64,000 nt of DNA, taken from Natronorubrum texcoconense (lineage in GTDB: Archaea; Halobacteriota; Halobacteria; Halobacteriales; Natrialbaceae). Below the pieces are notes generated by a model, which worked only from the letters and a program-made list of their open reading frames with translations, was not told the origin of the DNA and did not search any database. The translations under genes were made by a program, and so were the position numbers. Position 1 is the stretch's first letter. Each line of letters starts with the position of its first letter. The stretch spans positions 620,001 through 684,000 of the forward strand of contig NZ_FNFE01000001.1 in the NCBI RefSeq assembly GCF_900100335.1, in the 5' to 3' direction. Shown in pieces: positions 1 to 8,440 of the stretch.

Positions 1-1243
1 GCCACTGGCTGAGGATCTCGACGCCGTTCTCGCGGACGACGACCATCTCCTCGACGCGGACGCCCTGTCGACCGGCGGGTTCCTGGGTCTCGACGGCCAT
101 CGTCATCCCCTCCTCGATCTCGATGGGGTGATCGGGCGAGAGGCCGCGCCAGATGAGCGGGACCTCGTACAGCTGGAGCCCGAGCCCGTGGGCCCAGTGG
201 TTCGTGGTCATCTGCCAGTGGTCGTCGGCGCCGTAGTAGTCGGCGTGTTCGCCCTCCATATCCGGGAACGCTCGTGCGATTTCGTCGGTCGTCGCACCGG
301 GTTCGATGCGCTCGAGGACGTCGTAAAGGTTGTCTCGAGCCGTCTCGTAGGCCTCCCGCTGCTCCTGGGTCGGCTCGCCCATCGAGAACGTGCGGTAATA
401 ACACGATCGGTAGCCGAGGTAGCCGATGTTGTAGAAGTCGGCGTAGACCAGATCCCCCGGACGGATCGCCCGATCGGTGGTGTTGGCCTGGTGTTTGGGC
501 CACGTGTTCGGCCCGGCGGTGAGGTAGCCGCCGCCGACGAACGCGCCGTGACGCCACAGTTCGCGGACCGCCTCGCCCCAGACTTCGGTCTCGCGCATCC
601 CCGGCTTCGCGGCGTCTTTGATCGTCTGGAAGCCCGCCTCGCAGATCGACGCGACCATCCGCAGACACTCGATCTCGTCGTCGGTCTTGATCTTGCGGGC
701 ATCTTCCATGACCGCGTTGCAGGTCTCGACGTCGGTCTCGAGGCCCTGGTCCTCGAGCGCGGCGAGCAGCCCTCGGTTGCCGACGTCGACGCCGAGCGTC
801 TCGTCGGCGACGCCGTAGTCGTCCATCGCCTCGGCGATGCCCTCGGCCATCGTCGAGAGCAGGAAGTCGCGGGCCGAATTCCGGCCGGACGCTCGCGGAA
901 CGTTTCCGAGCCCGGGGCAGGCGTAGCGGATGTCGTGCAGCCAGGGACAGTTGAACCGCTGGTTGCTCGCGTGGTCGGCGGTGTCCCAGTGAACGATGTC
1001 GCCGCTCTCAGTGAGGAGGGTGTAGTGGTCCGCGCCGCTCCCGCCGGTCATCGCCAGCCCCGTCACGTAGCGGATGTTGGGATCCGAGACGAAGAGCATC
1101 GCACTGAGGTCCGTCTCCCGGAGGCGCTCGAGCGCTCGTTCCTTGCGCTCATCTCGGAGTCGCTGCGTGTCGATCCGTTGCTCCCAGTCGACGGCCTGCG
1201 TGCCGCGCGTGCCTTCCATGAACTCCCGCTCGTAGAACGTCAT
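1..1243 (-). CDS. M24-family metallopeptidase / DddP-like protein (C-terminus cut by window edge)
   Basis: This is a creatinase/prolidase-fold (M24) protein. Family members are Xaa-Pro peptidases, creatinases or the DMSP lyase DddP. At least 414 residues are visible and the C-terminus runs off the left edge. The conserved M24 blocks are present: D269 in the strand that begins the metal site, the R-T-F block near residue 285, H352 in an HGLG motif, E385 and E398. In the usual pattern a second Asp lies three residues before the Arg of RTF, but here that position is Cys281, and Tyr271 sits where DddP has another Asp. The spacing of the I-G-x-x-G-Y segment looks more like DddP than like prolidase, so the name is tentative. 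A TATA-like box on the minus strand (1267-1274) lies about 28 bp upstream of the chosen ATG, which supports this start and leaderless expression. Confidence 0.8.
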   Translation of the reverse strand, partial: MTFYEREFMEGTRGTQAVDWEQRIDTQRLRDERKERALERLRETDLSAMLFVSDPNIRYVTGLAMTGGSGADHYTLLTESGDIVHWDTADHASNQRFNCPWLHDIRYACPGLGNVPRASGRNSARDFLLSTMAEGIAEAMDDYGVADETLGVDVGNRGLLAALEDQGLETDVETCNAVMEDARKIKTDDEIECLRMVASICEAGFQTIKDAAKPGMRETEVWGEAVRELWRHGAFVGGGYLTAGPNTWPKHQANTTDRAIRPGDLVYADFYNIGYLGYRSCYYRTFSMGEPTQEQREAYETARDNLYDVLERIEPGATTDEIARAFPDMEGEHADYYGADDHWQMTTNHWAHGLGLQLYEVPLIWRGLSPDHPIEIEEGMTMAVETQEPAGRQGVRVEEMVVVRENGVEILSQW

Positions 1244-1309
1244 GTACTGACGTATCACTGCAGCCCACTAAATCGTACCGCTGGCGGTGACCGGCGACGG
1301 ACACCGGAG

Positions 1310-1315
1310 TATAAG
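1310..1315 (+). promoter_or_regulatory. TATA box for the small gene at 1340
   Basis: TATAAG is centred about 27 bp upstream of the ATG at 1340, the spacing expected for a leaderless archaeal transcript. It supports the short downstream gene and its start. Confidence 0.6.
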
Positions 1316-1339
1316 GGATATCGCGTGCTACAGATACAC

Positions 1340-1516
1340 ATGCCTATCCCCGGCTACGATCCCGAAGACATCGACGAACAACTCGAGTCGCGTCTGGACG
1401 ACGGCGAGATCGAACGGAAGCTGACCGATTCGGAACTCGAGGCCTACCGCGACGGCGACGCGAACCTGATCGACTTCCTCGACGAGGAGGAGATCGAAGG
1501 GATTCTCGGTCGCTAG
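1340..1516 (+). CDS. small acidic hypothetical protein (58 aa)
   Basis: This is a 58-residue acidic protein that starts MPIPGYDPED and ends EGILGR. It is probably mostly helical, with charged segments rich in Glu, Asp and Leu. I do not recognise a domain. The composition is typically haloarchaeal. A good TATA box sits 27 bp upstream of the ATG, so it is likely a real leaderless gene rather than chance reading. It is transcribed divergently from the M24 gene, and their promoters share a 95-bp gap. Upstream in-frame extension is possible but would overlap the divergent gene, so the short form is preferred. Confidence 0.6.
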   Translation: MPIPGYDPEDIDEQLESRLDDGEIERKLTDSELEAYRDGDANLIDFLDEEEIEGILGR

Positions 1517-1596
1517 TAGCGTAGACGCCTGGCGCGAGACGTACGTGAGCGGACGAGTGCTCGAGTGGAGGAAATGAGTGAACAGGGCGTTCTACA

Positions 1597-1731
1597 GTCG
1601 CTGGCAACGGTGAGAGCCACGTCCTCCCCAGCCGATTCGTTCGCTCGCTGCGCTCGCTCACTCATCCCTCGCGTGGCGTCGAGCGGCGACTCACTGATCG
1701 TTCGTCGCCGCTCAGCACGCGCCACCACGTA
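1597..1731. repeat. dispersed intergenic repeat, copy 1
   Basis: This non-coding block shares several conserved segments, in the same order, with 60268-60437. They are ccacg-n-cctcccca-n-ccgattcg, then cactcatccctcgcg, then a gcgccacc..cacg end. In this copy the middle part has the short inverted motif cgctcgctgcgctcgct. It lies in the gap between the small gene and the convergent amine oxidase gene and has no credible ORF. It is probably a family of dispersed haloarchaeal repeats. Confidence 0.6.
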
Positions 1732-1784
1732 TGGACGAACGTCCGAACTGAGAAACGTGACCAAATCGGACAGTCCGCCGACGA

Positions 1785-3815
1785 TCAGTCGTCGTCCGCG
1801 TCCGCCTCGCAGCCGCCGTGACCGTGACCCGGCACGTCCTGGCCCTCGATCGCGTGCTGGGGCGGGACGTCGATCGCCGGACTCTCGTCGAAGAAGTTGG
1901 CCGGCTGGAGTTTGAAGCTGTAGACCTGCACCGGGAGGATCGGCCAGTCCTCGGGTCGCGTCACGTGGTTCACGCCGAGCGTGTACCAGCAGACTAGGTC
2001 TTCCTCCTCGAGGTCGCGATCCTGCTCGGTCCAGGCCGGCAGCCCAGCACCGCCCGGGTGCTGGTTCGGGTACCGGCCCGACGGGTACCGCTCGTCCTCG
2101 CGGAACGGCGTCGCCCACAGGTGATATTTGATAAATCCGGATCGTTTCATCACGCTCGAGTCGGACTGCATCGCCGCTTCCACGTTGTCGCCGGGCACGA
2201 GCCGATACCCCGTCGGTTTCCCGAGGCCGTTCGCCGCGGTCGGGTTCTCGATCTGCCAGTAGCGACCCTTGAGCGAATCGATCAGGTCCTTCGCCTCTCC
2301 CTCGCTCGTCAGTTTCTCGCGCTTCGCGTAGAAGGCGTTGCCGCCGGGGTTGTGCGTTCGATCGTCGGCCTCGCCCATCGGATCGAAGCCGCCCGGCCCC
2401 GACGGCACTTGTTGATTTTCGACGCGGTAGAGCGAGTTCGGGCCGTCGTCGACGTTCAGGTCGAGCCGGAAGTTGAAGAAGTGCTGGTGGATCGGCCCCG
2501 TCAGCTGCGGGGCGACGAGTTCGCCGTAGCCCGACGGATCCTCGTCAGGACCGACCGCGGAGACGCTGTCGATTCCCGTCAGGCGGACCTCGACCTCGAT
2601 CGAGGCGTCCTGGTAGAAGTACCAGTTGAAGATGTAGTCGTAGTTGCCCACGGCGGCGACGAACGAGACGACGAGGCGACGTCGCCGCCGGACCTCGTCG
2701 CTTCCCGTCCGCCAGTCGCTGCGCTCCCAGAGCGTGCCGTTGTCCTCCTCGTGGAGGCAGATGGCGTTCTCGAGCACGTTCGGATCGCCCGCCGCGGTGT
2801 TCATCACGGCGTCCCAGTAGTGCATGTGGCCGAGGCAGTCACAGCCGTTCGTCAGCGATTTCGCGAGCCGGCCGATGTTGTACTCGCCGACGTCCATCGC
2901 GTTCTTGAACCGATCGTTGATATCGGTCGTGCCGTAGGGGACCGACATCTCGGCGCAGGAGGCTCGGTCGATAATCGAGCGGATCTCGCCGTCGTCCTCG
3001 TAGCCGATATCGTAGAGAACGAGCCCCTCGCGCTGGGTCCAGCCCACGCGCATGTGCCAGCCCTGCCACTCGAGTTTCCGGCCGTCGACGCTCCAGCTCG
3101 GTCCGTCGGGCTGATCGACGTTGTATGGGGCCAGATCGTCGCGAAGGTCGACGTCGTTCTCGCGATAGGCCATCTCCTTCGGCGGCAGCGGTTCGTCCTC
3201 GTCCGGCGGCCCGTAGTCGACGACCTTCACCACTTCCATCCGATCGAGGTCGACGAACGTGTGAATGCCCGTCAGCGGCTTCGCGTATCCCTCGTCGCCG
3301 GTCTCCTCACTCGGGCGGAGGAAGGACAGGCCGTGGGCCAGCCGCTTCGACCGATCTACATCTTCGGGGACGAACTCGTGGCCGACCGACCACGGGTCGA
3401 CCATCGCCCGGTCGGTGTTCTCGACGCCGCGTCGCTCGACGGCTTCCTGCCACTCCGCGTTGGCCTTCACCGCCTCCTCGCAGGCGATAAACTCCTCGAT
3501 CGCGATCGACGGCTGGGCGCCCTCGACGTGCTCCCACGAAACGACGGACTCCGCCTCGAGCGAGACGACCGCCTCGATCGTCTTCCGGTCGGTGCCGTTC
3601 CTGACGACGATTCGGGCTCGACGATCGGGAACGTCGCCGCCGGCGTCGTACGCTGCGAGCGCCTCTTTCGAAGGTTCGGCCAGTTCGATTTTGATGCAGA
3701 GGCTCTCCGAACCGACGTCGCGTTCGTCGGTCAGAATCTCGTACGCCGTCTCGATCTCTTCGGGCTCGAGCGGATCGAGCGGGTGGTCGGCCTCGGCAAT
3801 GGTTTCCGTTGCCAT
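1785..3815 (-). CDS. primary-amine oxidase (copper/topaquinone)
   Basis: This enzyme oxidatively deaminates primary amines (RCH2NH2 + O2 + H2O to aldehyde, NH3 and H2O2). The 676-residue length is normal for the family. The topaquinone precursor is Tyr392 in the N-Y-D-Y motif. A candidate catalytic-base Asp lies upstream in VLYDIGY. The H-Q-H pair near residue 440 and a C-terminal His in NHVTRPEDWP are the expected copper ligands. No signal peptide is visible, so it should be cytoplasmic. It would supply aldehyde and ammonium from biogenic amines. Its TATA box (3836-3843, minus strand) is about 25 bp upstream of the ATG, supporting this start. It is a single-gene transcript in a haloarchaeal context, and the substrate cannot be told from sequence. 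Confidence 0.93.
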   Translation of the reverse strand: MATETIAEADHPLDPLEPEEIETAYEILTDERDVGSESLCIKIELAEPSKEALAAYDAGGDVPDRRARIVVRNGTDRKTIEAVVSLEAESVVSWEHVEGAQPSIAIEEFIACEEAVKANAEWQEAVERRGVENTDRAMVDPWSVGHEFVPEDVDRSKRLAHGLSFLRPSEETGDEGYAKPLTGIHTFVDLDRMEVVKVVDYGPPDEDEPLPPKEMAYRENDVDLRDDLAPYNVDQPDGPSWSVDGRKLEWQGWHMRVGWTQREGLVLYDIGYEDDGEIRSIIDRASCAEMSVPYGTTDINDRFKNAMDVGEYNIGRLAKSLTNGCDCLGHMHYWDAVMNTAAGDPNVLENAICLHEEDNGTLWERSDWRTGSDEVRRRRRLVVSFVAAVGNYDYIFNWYFYQDASIEVEVRLTGIDSVSAVGPDEDPSGYGELVAPQLTGPIHQHFFNFRLDLNVDDGPNSLYRVENQQVPSGPGGFDPMGEADDRTHNPGGNAFYAKREKLTSEGEAKDLIDSLKGRYWQIENPTAANGLGKPTGYRLVPGDNVEAAMQSDSSVMKRSGFIKYHLWATPFREDERYPSGRYPNQHPGGAGLPAWTEQDRDLEEEDLVCWYTLGVNHVTRPEDWPILPVQVYSFKLQPANFFDESPAIDVPPQHAIEGQDVPGHGHGGCEADADDD

Positions 3816-3835
3816 GGTACAATCCTGCACAGTCT

Positions 3836-3843
3836 GGTATAAG
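3836..3843 (-). promoter_or_regulatory. TATA box of the copper amine oxidase gene
   Basis: On the minus strand this reads CTTATACC. It is centred about 25 bp before the ATG at 3815, which points to a leaderless transcript. Confidence 0.55.
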
Positions 3844-3931
3844 AAACTTCCCGGCGGTGACAGTTGCTCGAGCCTGCCGTTCAGCTCAACCGGCCAGAGT
3901 GACCTGGTCGGGCCTGACGGCGGACCCGACG

Positions 3932-4897
3932 CTACACCGGCTCGAGCCCGTGTTCCTCCCGTAACACGTTGATGTACTTCCGGAAGCCGGACTCGAGGTC
4001 GTACTGGGCCTCGTAGCCCAGATCTTCCTGGGCCTTCGTCATGTCGAGGTTCTGCGTCCAGGGGAGTTCCCCCTCGTCGGAGACGTCGATGTCGGCGTCG
4101 GGAAGCACGCTCTCGACAGTCTCGGCGGCCTCGCGGACGGTCGCGAGCACGCCGCGGACGTTGTAGACCCGCTGGGTCAGGTCCGATTCGGGCGTGAACG
4201 CCGCTTTCCGGAACGCCTGCGCGATGTCCTCGACGTGTTGCCAGTCGATCGCTTGATCGCCGTATTCGACGCTGTAGGGCTCGCCGAGCGCGGGCTTCTC
4301 GATGATGTTCGCCAGAAAGGCCGAGCCGCCGGTCTCGCGGTAGGGCCCGTAGGCGACCGTCGGCCGCAGCGCGACGTGGTCGAGGCCGTAGTCCTCGTGG
4401 TAGACTCGCGCTTGGTGTTCGTTGTACTCTTTCGTCGCGCCGTAGAGCGTGTCGGGGTAGACGAGTTCCGTCTCGTCGACCCACTCCGCGTCGTAGTTGT
4501 GCGGCGGAGCGTAGGCCGCCGCCGAGGAGGCCCACGCGACGCGCTCGACCTGATCGTCGAGCGTGCGTGCGGCCTCGAAGACGTTGTTCGTCCCCAAAAT
4601 GTTCACGTCGGCCGCCGCGCGCGGGTTCTCGCGTGCGGTCGTCGTCAACAGCGCCGCGAGGTGGACGATGTGCGTCGTCCCCGTCTCCTTGACCGCGCGG
4701 ATCACGTCGGTCGGCTCGGCAACGTCGCCGCGTCGCACCTCGGTCTCGTCGGCGACGCCGAGTTTCTCGAGGATCTCGGTGTCCGTCGAGAGGTCGTAGG
4801 CCACGACGTCGTGGCCGTGTTCCAGCAGGTCCTGTACGACGTAGGAGCCGATGAAGCCGGTTCCGCCGGTTACCAGCACCGTCGTTTCGTCGGTCAT
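3932..4897 (-). CDS. NAD-dependent epimerase/dehydratase (extended SDR)
   Basis: This is a 321-residue extended short-chain dehydrogenase/reductase. The Rossmann glycine motif GGTGFIG is at residues 11-17 and the catalytic Y152-x3-K156 pair is in YGATK, with a Ser/Thr-rich strand just before it. Such enzymes epimerise or dehydrate nucleotide sugars, or reduce related substrates, in the cytoplasm with bound NAD(P). The substrate is not clear from sequence. There is a gap of about 115 bp to the amine oxidase gene. A TATA-like sequence (ctatac on the minus strand, near 4925-4930) lies about 30 bp upstream of the ATG, so it is probably transcribed on its own. Confidence 0.88.
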   Translation of the reverse strand: MTDETTVLVTGGTGFIGSYVVQDLLEHGHDVVAYDLSTDTEILEKLGVADETEVRRGDVAEPTDVIRAVKETGTTHIVHLAALLTTTARENPRAAADVNILGTNNVFEAARTLDDQVERVAWASSAAAYAPPHNYDAEWVDETELVYPDTLYGATKEYNEHQARVYHEDYGLDHVALRPTVAYGPYRETGGSAFLANIIEKPALGEPYSVEYGDQAIDWQHVEDIAQAFRKAAFTPESDLTQRVYNVRGVLATVREAAETVESVLPDADIDVSDEGELPWTQNLDMTKAQEDLGYEAQYDLESGFRKYINVLREEHGLEPV

Positions 4898-4992
4898 GTG
4901 ATCCTCGTATTCGGTTCGGTCATGTATAGATTGGTGATCGTTCGAGTCGTTCGATTCGATTCGTTTCCGTCTGGCCCCTCAATTGGAACTCG

Positions 4993-6690
4993 TTACTCAT
5001 GCAATCCCCCGATCGATTCGTAGAACGAGGAGGCTAGCGTGGCTGCCATATCCTCCTCGCGGTCGATCCGGACGTCGATCACGTGGGGCACGTCGGCCAC
5101 CTTGCCGTCCTCGAGCGCCTCGGCGAACTCGTCGGGTTCGGTCACGCGCGTGCCGACGGCGCCGAAGGCCTCGGCGACTTTGACGAAGTCCGTATCGTGG
5201 AACTCGACGCCGGCGATATCGCCGTCTTCGTGTTGCATCTGTCGGACCATCCCGAGACTGGTGTCGTTGAGGACGACGAACGTCGGCGCGACGCCGTACT
5301 CGACGGCGGTCTCGACGCTGTTCATCGTCATCGAGAACCCGCCGTCGCCGGCGACCGCGATCACGTCCTTCTCGGTGGTCAGCGCCGCCGACACCGCCGC
5401 CGGGTTCGCCCAGCCCATCCCGCCGACGCCGCCGCTTCCGAAGTAGGTCCGCACCGCGGGCGTCTGGAGGTAGTACAGCAGCCAGAACCGGTTGTTTCCG
5501 GAGTCGGCGGTAACGATCGTGTCTTCGTCGACGACCGACTCGATCACCTTCGCCGCGCGCTGTGGTTTGATCGGGGCCGAATCGTCCGCGCACTCGGATG
5601 CGGTGAACCACTCTCGGGCGTTCGCCGCCCGCTCTTTCGCCCAGTCGTTCGCCCCCTCGCCGGCGTCGGCGAGCGCGGCCAGGCTCTCCGTCGCGTCGCC
5701 GATGAGGCCCACGTCCGCGGGGTAGACCCAGCCGGCGTTGCGGGTGTCGACGTCCGCGTGGATGATCGTCTGCTCGTCCGGCCGGATAAACTCCGGTGCC
5801 TGCCAGTTGGTATCCATCGGATTCAACCGGCAGCCGACGACGAGCAGCGTATCGGCCTCGCTGACGACCTGGTTCGCCCCTTCGTGGCCGAACGAGCCGA
5901 TGACGCCGCCGGCGCGCTCGTCGGTCTCGGGGTAGGTCGATTTGCCGAGATAGGAGGTGACGACGACGCAATCGTAGGCATCGGCGACCGTCGCGAGTTC
6001 GTCGTAGGCCCGTGCAGCATGGACGCCATTCCCCGAGACGATCACCGGGCGTTCGGCGGCCTCGAGAGCTTCGACGGCCGTTACGACGTCCGTCGCCGCC
6101 GGCGCAGCGTCCCACGTCCGCGTCTGCTCGCGCGCGTCCCACGCGGTCGGCGTCGGATCGTCGGGAACGTCGTCGGTGATCGCGCCTCCGTCGAGGATGA
6201 TCGCCGTCGGGCCGGGACGGCCGGCGACGGCGTGTTTGAACGCCAGTTGCGTCGATCGAAGGGTTTCGATCGGCGTGCGCGGGAACCACCACTCCTTGGA
6301 GACGCCGTCGAGGATCGAAGGGAGGCTGAACCCGCCGTAATCGCCTCTGGCCTGCTGGTACGGGGCCAGCGTCGAGTACTCGCCGCGCTCGGAGGCCTCG
6401 GTGAGGACGACCATCGGCGACGACGACAGCCGCGCCTCCATCTGACCGATCATCCCGAGGCTGCCGATCCACGGTCCCTGGCCCATGAGGACGCCCGGCG
6501 TCCCGGTGAGTCGGCCGTGCATCTCGGCCATGACGCTCGCCTCGCGTTCGTCGCGCGGCCGGACGAGCGTCACCGCCGAATCGGGGAGGTCCTCGAGCAG
6601 TTCGATCACCCGACCGCCCGGGTAGCCGAAGACGTATTCGACGCCGAGTTCCTCGAGCGTGTCGACGAGTGCGGACGCAGTGGTCGTCAT
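4993..6690 (-). CDS. thiamine-diphosphate-dependent enzyme (acetolactate-synthase-like)
   Basis: This 565-residue enzyme has the three-domain layout of the acetolactate synthase/benzoylformate decarboxylase family: a PYR domain with the cofactor-activating Glu48, a central domain around 180-310, and a PP domain with GDGG (Asp449) and a following N-D that bind Mg-ThDP. Family members decarboxylate or ligate 2-oxo acids. The residue before Glu48 is Asp rather than the usual His, and no ALS regulatory subunit is adjacent, so it is unlikely to be the housekeeping ALS. Its start overlaps the stop of the upstream EthD-type gene by 4 bp (ATGA), so the two are translationally coupled. The neighbours (EthD, VOC, HD and IclR genes) suggest a catabolic role, which is inference. 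Confidence 0.85.
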   Translation of the reverse strand: MTTTASALVDTLEELGVEYVFGYPGGRVIELLEDLPDSAVTLVRPRDEREASVMAEMHGRLTGTPGVLMGQGPWIGSLGMIGQMEARLSSSPMVVLTEASERGEYSTLAPYQQARGDYGGFSLPSILDGVSKEWWFPRTPIETLRSTQLAFKHAVAGRPGPTAIILDGGAITDDVPDDPTPTAWDAREQTRTWDAAPAATDVVTAVEALEAAERPVIVSGNGVHAARAYDELATVADAYDCVVVTSYLGKSTYPETDERAGGVIGSFGHEGANQVVSEADTLLVVGCRLNPMDTNWQAPEFIRPDEQTIIHADVDTRNAGWVYPADVGLIGDATESLAALADAGEGANDWAKERAANAREWFTASECADDSAPIKPQRAAKVIESVVDEDTIVTADSGNNRFWLLYYLQTPAVRTYFGSGGVGGMGWANPAAVSAALTTEKDVIAVAGDGGFSMTMNSVETAVEYGVAPTFVVLNDTSLGMVRQMQHEDGDIAGVEFHDTDFVKVAEAFGAVGTRVTEPDEFAEALEDGKVADVPHVIDVRIDREEDMAATLASSFYESIGGLHE

Positions 6691-7013
6691 TCGTCAGTAG
6701 CGTCCACGTGTACCGTTTCTTTGACGACCATTCGCGGCCCGGCGCCGGGATCGGTGAACTCGGCTGCGTCGTCCATGACCTCCTGACCCACGTCGGACTC
6801 GAACGCGTCGTTCAGCGCCCGTCCGTCCTCGAACGTGAGCTCGAGCACGCCGTCGTACTCGGCGTCGTCGGGGTTCACCGGTACTGACGTGCTGTACCGT
6901 TTCAGGCCGGGCAGGTCGCGGGCGATATCGGCGTGATCGCCCTGCCACCGCTCGGCGAACTCCTCGTGGCTGTACTCGTCGCTCCGGACGAGAAACTCGA
7001 CCAGTTTTGTCAT
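6687..7013 (-). CDS. EthD-type small dimeric alpha/beta-barrel protein
   Basis: This 108-residue protein has the EthD pattern. It begins KLVEFLVRSDEYSHEEFAE, followed by W-x-x-D-H, then a short strand and a C-terminal V-K-E-T-V-H strand. EthD proteins are ferredoxin-like dimers found next to degradative enzymes. Some have isomerase-like or lyase-like activity, and many have no known function. The gene is first in a two-gene operon and overlaps the ThDP enzyme by 4 bp. It is divergent from the VOC gene, so they probably share a control region. It resembles one half of the duplicated protein at 7719-8435. Confidence 0.8.
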   Translation of the reverse strand: MTKLVEFLVRSDEYSHEEFAERWQGDHADIARDLPGLKRYSTSVPVNPDDAEYDGVLELTFEDGRALNDAFESDVGQEVMDDAAEFTDPGAGPRMVVKETVHVDATDE

Positions 7014-7131
7014 GCAACGCCACTGTTGGGTTCCGCCGACTTTGTTCTATCGGTGCGGTGTGTCCACAGCAGTCGCGGTGATTGTGTACGCGCACCAAAC
7101 AGCTATGTGTGCGGATCGAGGTATCTGCGGT

Positions 7132-7605
7132 ATGTCCGTGTCCGAGATGCCTGCGATGCGCGTCGATCACGTCGGCATCGCCGTCGAGTCGATCGACGAC
7201 GCCGAAGCGCTGTTGTTCGTGCTCGGTTGCGAGAAGATCCACGAGGAGTCCAGTGAGTACGGGGCGTTCACCTGGGCGACGTACGTCCTCGGGGACGCCT
7301 CCCGACTCGAGCTCATCGCCCCCGAGGACGGTTCGGAGTCGTTCCTGACGGACTTCCTCGAGCGGCAGGGGCCCGGGCTCCACCACGTCACGCTCGAGGT
7401 CGCGGATCTCGAGCGAGCGGTCGACGTGCTCGAGGCGCACGACGTTCCCGTCGCCGACTACGCCGAGTTCGAGCACTGGAGTGAGGCGTTCGTTCCGCCG
7501 TCGAACCCGACGGGCGCGTTGTTCCAGTTGATGGAGTACTATGACGGCTACGCGGACTACCGCGAGGCTGGAACGCGGCTATTCGTACACGACGAGCCGC
7601 TCTGA
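7132..7605 (+). CDS. VOC (glyoxalase/methylmalonyl-CoA epimerase-like) protein
   Basis: This 157-residue protein has two beta-alpha-beta-beta-beta VOC modules. The metal ligands expected for methylmalonyl-CoA epimerase all appear present: a His in VDHVGIAV (about residue 13), a Glu in LELIAPED, a His in LHHVTLEV and a Glu in LMEY. It may isomerise an acyl-CoA or act on another vicinal-oxygen substrate. The start is uncertain: ATGs at 7105, 7147 and 7156 are in frame, and I chose 7132 as a compromise. It is divergent from the EthD/ThDP pair and about 110 bp ahead of the tandem EthD gene. This neighbourhood argues for a catabolic role rather than propionate metabolism alone. Confidence 0.75.
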   Translation: MSVSEMPAMRVDHVGIAVESIDDAEALLFVLGCEKIHEESSEYGAFTWATYVLGDASRLELIAPEDGSESFLTDFLERQGPGLHHVTLEVADLERAVDVLEAHDVPVADYAEFEHWSEAFVPPSNPTGALFQLMEYYDGYADYREAGTRLFVHDEPL

Positions 7606-7718
7606 CTGCACTGGGGTTGACGGACCCGTCTAACACCGGCAGCCAGAAGCGCAGTAGCGGCCTGCCGGGTGATCACAGCCCTCATCATTTATTGTACTGT
7701 GCGAAAAACACGCTCGTG

Positions 7719-8435
7719 ATGTACAAACACGTGGCCCTACTGGTCCGTCAGGACGGCCTGTCTCACGAAGAGTTCGTCGAGCACTGGCAGACCGAACACA
7801 CCCCGATCGCCCGCGAGATCGAGGGCGTCGTTCGCTATCAACAGGTGCTGCCGACCGAACCGGACCACGCGGAGTTCGACGGGATCGCGGAGCTCTACTT
7901 CGAGGACCTCGAGGCCCTCCACGACGCGCTCGGCAGCGAAGGGTCGCGGGACTACGACCCCGAGAAGGGGAAAGCCAAGGAAGCCCGCGAGGACGTCGAC
8001 AACTTCCTCGCGATCGAGGAACGACCCCGGTTTATCGGCGAGGAAATCGTCCAAAAGGACGAGGTCGACGGCGATACGGACGGGCTCTACAAGCATTCGG
8101 CGTTTCTCGTCCGACAGGAGGGGATGAACCACGAGGAGTTCGTCGACTATTGGCAGACCAATCACACGCCGATCGCTCGCGAAATCGAGGGCGTCGTGAA
8201 GTACAACACGATCCTGCCGACCGATCCCGAACACGCGGAGTTCGACGGCGTCGCCGAACTCTACTTCGAGGACATAGAGAAGCTGTACGACGCGCTCGGC
8301 GGCGAAGGCTCCCGGGACTACGATCCCGAGAGAGGCAAGGCGAAGGAGGCCCGCGAGGACGTGGACAACTTCCTCGCGATCGACGAACGGCCGCGTCTTA
8401 TCGGTCGGGAACGCCTCGTCACGGACGAGCGCTGA
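7719..8435 (+). CDS. tandem-duplicated EthD-type protein
   Basis: This 238-residue protein is made of two head-to-tail EthD-like modules (about residues 1-112 and 125-238) joined by a short acidic linker. Both contain the blocks EEFV-x2-WQT-x-HTPIAREIEGVV and GKAKEAREDVDNFLAI. The halves are close to 75-80% identical by eye, so the duplication is fairly young. EthD proteins usually dimerise, so the fusion may be a built-in pseudodimer. A TATA-like sequence (catttattgt, 7686-7695) is about 28 bp before the ATG. The HD-domain gene follows after 5 bp and is probably in the same operon. Confidence 0.8.
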   Translation: MYKHVALLVRQDGLSHEEFVEHWQTEHTPIAREIEGVVRYQQVLPTEPDHAEFDGIAELYFEDLEALHDALGSEGSRDYDPEKGKAKEAREDVDNFLAIEERPRFIGEEIVQKDEVDGDTDGLYKHSAFLVRQEGMNHEEFVDYWQTNHTPIAREIEGVVKYNTILPTDPEHAEFDGVAELYFEDIEKLYDALGGEGSRDYDPERGKAKEAREDVDNFLAIDERPRLIGRERLVTDER

Positions 8436-8440
8436 TCGCC

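Noticed and set aside
208-702. Arg/Ser/Thr-rich reading frames inside the M24 gene and elsewhere
   Set aside because: They are out-of-frame shadows typical of GC-rich haloarchaeal DNA, with no domains or promoters.
4895-4992. A gene between the epimerase and ThDP enzyme genes
   Set aside because: Only about 95 bp are present. They hold the epimerase promoter and no credible ORF.
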